Positions 4,834-7,858 of a DNA stretch of 7,858 bases are shown here, one piece after another (position 1 is the stretch's first letter; each line of letters begins with the position of its first letter). The position numbers and the translations under genes were made by a program. The notes beneath the pieces were generated by a model. It saw only the letters and a list, made by a program, of their open reading frames with translations. It did not search any database and was not told the origin of the DNA. The DNA comes from JAYSFC01 sp041913505 (lineage in GTDB: Bacteria; Pseudomonadota; Gammaproteobacteria; Burkholderiales; Burkholderiaceae_C): the NCBI GenBank assembly GCA_041913505.1, contig JAYSFC010000149.1, positions 1 to 7,858 of the forward strand. Reading direction: 5' to 3'.

Positions 4834-6566
4834 AACCTCCATCACCCCTTGCCCGCTGGCGGGAACAGTCGGCCAGCGCTCATGCCGTTCTGGCCTGCTG
4901 CTTCAGCGTCGTCGTGCTGCTAGGCGCCTGGGCCGCCATGGCGGTCATGCTGCATTGGCAATGGAACGAGACCCTGGATGCGGAAAAGCGCCAAAACACC
5001 AACACCGCCCGCGCCCTGAAGGAGCACACGCTGCGCATTCTTGCGACGGTGGATCAGTCCATGGTGCGGGTTCAGGAAGCCGCGGCCGCCGGCACGCTCA
5101 CGGGCGACTTGCTCGTGCAAGCCGCCAACGAGACCGGCATGGCGCCACAAGTTCTGGCCCAGATGTCCTTCGTGGACGCCAGCGGCATCTTCGTCGCCAG
5201 CAACCTCGACCCGACGGGCACACGCAGCAAGAACGTCAGCCTGAAAGACCGCGAGCACATCCGGGTCCACCTGAGCCCCTCGCAAGCCTTGCCTGCGGGC
5301 ATGATGAAAAACGGCCTGTTCGTCAGCAAGCCCGTGGTGGGCAAAGTGTCGGGCGTGCGCACCATCCAGCTGTCCCGCAAGGTACTGGGCCCCGATGGCC
5401 GTGTCGCCGGGGTGGTGGTGGCCTCGCTCAACCAAGACTATTTCATCGACGTCTATCGCGGCGTGGAGCTGGGCACCGCAGGCGGGGTCGCACTCACAGG
5501 CCTGGACGGCGCCATCCGCGCCCGGGTGATCGGCGGCCAGGCCGAGGAAACCAACAACCTGCTTCCCGAACCGCTGATCAACCTCATGCGCAGCCAGCCC
5601 AGCGGCGCCGTGGAATCCCCCTCCGCCGACGGGGTACCGCGCATCATTGCCTATAGCCGCGTGGGCGACTACGACCTGGCCATCCTCTGCGGCACATCCA
5701 CATGGGAAGCCTTTGAGCCCTGGCGCGCCATGCGCAACACCGTGTTGTTGCTCACGCTGCTGCTCAGCCTGGCCGTCATCGCCTTCGTGGGTGCCTTTCT
5801 ATCGAGCATTCACAAGCTCACCCGCAGCCATGAGGCGCTACAGCGCAGCGAGGCCCAGGCACTGCGCGCCAACCAGGCCAAGAGCGAGTTCCTGGCCGCC
5901 ATGTCGCACGAATTGCGCACGCCCCTGACCAGCATCCGAGGGTTTGCCGAGCTTATGGAGCTGCGCAGCGCGGACCCGCGGGTCCGTGAGCAGTCCCACC
6001 TTATCCGCCGGGGAGCCGAGCACCTCAATGCACTGCTGACGGAAATCCTCGACCTGGCCAAAATCGAGGCTGGCGCCATGACCACGCACCCCGAGCCCGT
6101 GGTACCGCAGGACCTTGTGCACGAAGTAACGGAGCTGTTTCGCGTGAGCGCGGTGGCCAAGTCGCTGACGCTCGACACGCGCCTGCACAACGCAGCGGCA
6201 CAGCCTCTGGTGACGGACCGCCTCAAACTCAAGCAGATCCTGAACAATCTGCTGTCCAACGCCATCAAATTCACCGACCAGGGCCGCGTGGAACTGGCCG
6301 TGGAGCCCAGCGCGGATGGCACGCAGATGCTGTTTCACGTGACGGACACGGGGCCCGGCATTGCGCCGGAACTGCACGAAGTCATCTTCGAGAAATTCAG
6401 CCAGGGGAACGCCCACGTAAGCTACCAGCATGGCGGCACGGGCCTGGGCCTGTCGCTGTCGCGCGCCCTGGCCACACTGCTGGGCGGCACGCTCACGGTG
6501 CAGTCCAGCCCCGGCGCGGGCGCGCGATTCACGCTCACGCTGCCCCTGCTGCAGCCCGACAGATAA
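4830..6566 (+). CDS. Membrane sensor histidine kinase with extracytoplasmic Cache-type sensor
   Basis: An intact 578-residue sensor kinase. A membrane segment at about 18-42 and another at about 303-327 flank a periplasmic domain of about 260 residues. That domain has dCache/PDC-like landmarks: FVDASGIFVASN (114-125), LKDREHIRVHL (138-148), LFVSKPVVGKVSGVRTIQLS (163-182) and GRVAGVVVASLNQDYF (190-205). Such domains often bind small organic ligands, but the ligand here is unknown. Next come a short linker helix, the HisKA H-box SHELRTPLTSIRGF (359-372, phospho-accepting His360) and the HATPase domain: N-box LLSNAIKF (474-481), G1 DTGPGI (506-511), F-box FEKF (520-523) and G2 GGTGLGL (535-541). 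There is no receiver or HPt domain, so it needs a separate response regulator; the one encoded just upstream is broken. No Shine-Dalgarno precedes ATG 4830, consistent with former translational coupling through the ATGA overlap. Confidence 0.93.
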   Translation: MKPPSPLARWREQSASAHAVLACCFSVVVLLGAWAAMAVMLHWQWNETLDAEKRQNTNTARALKEHTLRILATVDQSMVRVQEAAAAGTLTGDLLVQAANETGMAPQVLAQMSFVDASGIFVASNLDPTGTRSKNVSLKDREHIRVHLSPSQALPAGMMKNGLFVSKPVVGKVSGVRTIQLSRKVLGPDGRVAGVVVASLNQDYFIDVYRGVELGTAGGVALTGLDGAIRARVIGGQAEETNNLLPEPLINLMRSQPSGAVESPSADGVPRIIAYSRVGDYDLAILCGTSTWEAFEPWRAMRNTVLLLTLLLSLAVIAFVGAFLSSIHKLTRSHEALQRSEAQALRANQAKSEFLAAMSHELRTPLTSIRGFAELMELRSADPRVREQSHLIRRGAEHLNALLTEILDLAKIEAGAMTTHPEPVVPQDLVHEVTELFRVSAVAKSLTLDTRLHNAAAQPLVTDRLKLKQILNNLLSNAIKFTDQGRVELAVEPSADGTQMLFHVTDTGPGIAPELHEVIFEKFSQGNAHVSYQHGGTGLGLSLSRALATLLGGTLTVQSSPGAGARFTLTLPLLQPDR

Positions 6567-6588
6567 AAGCCGATGCTTGCAGGGCTTT
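6566..6588. terminator. Weak inverted repeat between convergent kinase and ychF genes
   Basis: AAAGCC (6566-6571) and GGCTTT (6583-6588) could pair across an 11-base loop immediately after the kinase stop. It lies in the 51-base gap between convergent genes and might act in both directions. The stem is only 6 bp and no separate T-run follows, so support is thin. Confidence 0.25.
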
Positions 6589-6617
6589 CCGGCGTGACGG
6601 GCTGGGCTGGGCTGCGA

Positions 6618-7712
6618 TTAGACGTTGAACAGGAAGTTCATCACGTCGCCATCCTTGACAACGTATTCCTTGCCTTCGGCGCGCATCTTGCCCGCATCCT
6701 TGGCGCCTTGCTCGCCCTTGTACTGGATGAAATCCTCGAACGCGATGGTCTGCGCACGGATGAAGCCGCGCTCGAAGTCGCCGTGGATCACGCCGGCCGC
6801 CTGCGGGGCGGTGTCGCCCACGTGGATGGTCCAGGCGCGCACTTCCTTCACTCCCGCCGTGAAATAGGTCTGCAGGCCCAGCAGCTTGAAGCCCGCGCGA
6901 ATGAGGCGATTCAAACCCGGCTCGTCCTGGCCCATCTCGGCGAGGAACATGTCGCGGTCCTCGTCGCTCATCTCGGCCATCTCGGATTCGATCTTGGCGC
7001 AGATGGCCACCACGGGCGCGTTCTGAGCGGCGGCGTATTCCTTCAGGCGGTCGAGCAGCGGGTTGTTCTCGAAGCCGTCCTCGCTCACGTTGCCCACGAA
7101 CATCGCGGGCTTGGCCGTGATCAGGCAGAACTGCTTGAGCAGCGGCGCGTCCTCCTTGGACACCGGCACGGTGCGCGCGGGCTTTCCTTCGTTGAGCGCA
7201 GCCTGGATCGGCGTGAGCAGCGACACGAGCTTGGCGGCTTCTTTGTCGTTGCCGCTCTTGGCGGCCTTGCTGTAGCGGTTGAGCGCCTTCTCCACGGTGG
7301 CCAGGTCGGCCAGGCACAGCTCGGTCTGGATGACCTCGATATCGGCGATCGGGTCCACGCGGCCGGCCACGTGGATCACGTTCGGGTCTTCGAAGCAGCG
7401 CACCACGTTGACGATGGCATCCGTCTCGCGGATGTGGGCCAGGAACTGGTTGCCCAGGCCCTCGCCCTTGGAGGCACCGGCCACAAGACCAGCAATGTCC
7501 ACGAACTCGACAATCGCCGGGACGATGCGCTCGGGGTTGATGATCTTGGCCAGGTCCTGCAGGCGCGGATCGGGCACTTCCACCACGCCGGTGTTGGGCT
7601 CGATGGTGCAAAAGGGGTAGTTCTCGGCCGCGATGCCGGCTTTGGTCAGGGCGTTGAAGAGGGTGGACTTGCCCACGTTGGGCAGGCCCACGATGCCGCA
7701 TTTGAGGCTCAT
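6618..7712 (-). CDS. ychF: Redox-regulated P-loop ATPase YchF (Obg family, OLA1 orthologue)
   Basis: YchF is a universally conserved Obg-family NTPase that binds ribosomes and prefers ATP over GTP; in E. coli it is linked to oxidative stress and to translation initiation. The 364-residue product has the usual family length of about 363. Visible motifs are the Walker A loop GLPNVGKST (9-17), the G2 region NYPFCTIEPN (31-40), the G3 motif DIAGLVAGASKGEGLGN (72-88) and NVSE (208-211) in place of the NKxD GTP-specificity motif, as expected for YchF. A coiled-coil/helical insert covers about 130-175. A C-terminal TGS-type domain (about 280-364) has LQTYFTAG, FERGFIRAQTIAFEDF and the ending DGDVMNFLFNV. 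The start at 7712 matches the family N-terminus MSLKCGIVGLPNVGKS; a weak AAGAAAG lies upstream. It is convergent with the kinase gene. Confidence 0.98.
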   Translation of the reverse strand: MSLKCGIVGLPNVGKSTLFNALTKAGIAAENYPFCTIEPNTGVVEVPDPRLQDLAKIINPERIVPAIVEFVDIAGLVAGASKGEGLGNQFLAHIRETDAIVNVVRCFEDPNVIHVAGRVDPIADIEVIQTELCLADLATVEKALNRYSKAAKSGNDKEAAKLVSLLTPIQAALNEGKPARTVPVSKEDAPLLKQFCLITAKPAMFVGNVSEDGFENNPLLDRLKEYAAAQNAPVVAICAKIESEMAEMSDEDRDMFLAEMGQDEPGLNRLIRAGFKLLGLQTYFTAGVKEVRAWTIHVGDTAPQAAGVIHGDFERGFIRAQTIAFEDFIQYKGEQGAKDAGKMRAEGKEYVVKDGDVMNFLFNV

Positions 7713-7748
7713 GGACGACTTTCTTGTGAATTCTGGGGGATGGCGACG

Positions 7749-7754
7749 ATTTTA
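7749..7754 (-). promoter_or_regulatory. Possible -10 box upstream of ychF
   Basis: TAAAAT on the minus strand lies 36 bases before the ychF start, within the 57-base gap after the upstream gene. It resembles the TACAAT box before dusB in being followed by C/G-rich sequence. No clear -35 is seen, and ychF could instead be read through from the upstream gene. Confidence 0.3.
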
Positions 7755-7769
7755 CCGGGGGCTTCGGCC

Positions 7770-7858
7770 TTACCGCTGCGCATCGCCCACCAGCACATAC
7801 GGCGCCCAAAAGGCCGGGTGGCTGTAACGGGCATCGGCCATGACCTGCAGCATGGCTT
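7770..7858 (-). CDS. C-terminal end of a CHAT-like domain protein, truncated by the window edge
   Basis: The minus-strand frame entering from base 7858 gives 28 residues before TAA at 7770-7772. It contains the stretch YSHPAFWAPYVLVGD followed by AQR. The pattern HP-x-(Y/F)WA-P-(F/Y)VL(V/I)GD at an extreme C-terminus is typical of CHAT domains, the caspase-like peptidase fold often fused to TPR repeats. The catalytic His-Cys region would lie upstream, outside the window, so activity and domain partners cannot be judged. The stop lies 57 bases before the ychF start on the same strand. Reading it as non-coding is unlikely given the clean match, but only 28 residues are available. Confidence 0.6.
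   Translation of the reverse strand, partial: AMLQVMADARYSHPAFWAPYVLVGDAQR

Noticed and set aside
6598..6614. GGGCT tandem repeats in the kinase-ychF gap
   Set aside because: Only about three short units, within chance for GC-rich DNA, with no link to a known element.
6535..7809. 424-codon minus-strand frame overlapping ychF
   Set aside because: An alternative frame on the same strand as ychF, arginine- and glycine-rich and without domains; ychF is unambiguous.

Overview
The window is GC-rich and densely coded, and looks like a chromosomal segment of a betaproteobacterium, most likely a member of the Comamonadaceae (Acidovorax/Comamonas-like). Three things suggest this: the dusB-fis-purH gene order, the short 77-residue Fis, and the general character of the proteins. 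The family assignment is inference; no rRNA or other marker gene is present.

Left part (1-3661), all on the minus strand. In transcription order from the right: a periplasmic mono-haem cytochrome c with an extra N-terminal domain (3661-2798), a strong hairpin, a candidate promoter, dusB (2684-1623), fis overlapping dusB by ATGA (1626-1393), a gap holding three consecutive palindromes, and purH (1303 to the window edge). The 434 visible PurH residues run off the left edge, so the C-terminus lies outside.

Middle (3662-6566), plus strand. A short divergent intergenic region precedes yqaA, a small DedA-like membrane protein. Then come 558 bases without an intact conserved gene (4272-4829). They hold a small ORF with a good Shine-Dalgarno sequence, a very AT-rich island with a tandem repeat, and the broken remains of a CheY-like response regulator. 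The remnant is spread over three reading frames. Its last frame ends in an ATGA overlap with the start of an intact membrane histidine kinase (4830-6566). This looks like a former two-component operon whose receiver gene has decayed while the kinase stays intact.

Right part (6567-7858), minus strand. ychF, encoding a translation-associated P-loop ATPase/GTPase, converges on the kinase gene. At the right edge are the last 28 residues of another protein, whose ending resembles the C-terminus of CHAT (caspase-like) domain proteins.

Most genes are housekeeping. No phage, IS element, CRISPR array, tRNA or rRNA is visible. I did not find a clearly new system. The points most worth a second look are the decayed regulator beside an intact kinase, the palindrome cluster before purH, the two-domain cytochrome and the truncated CHAT-like gene.
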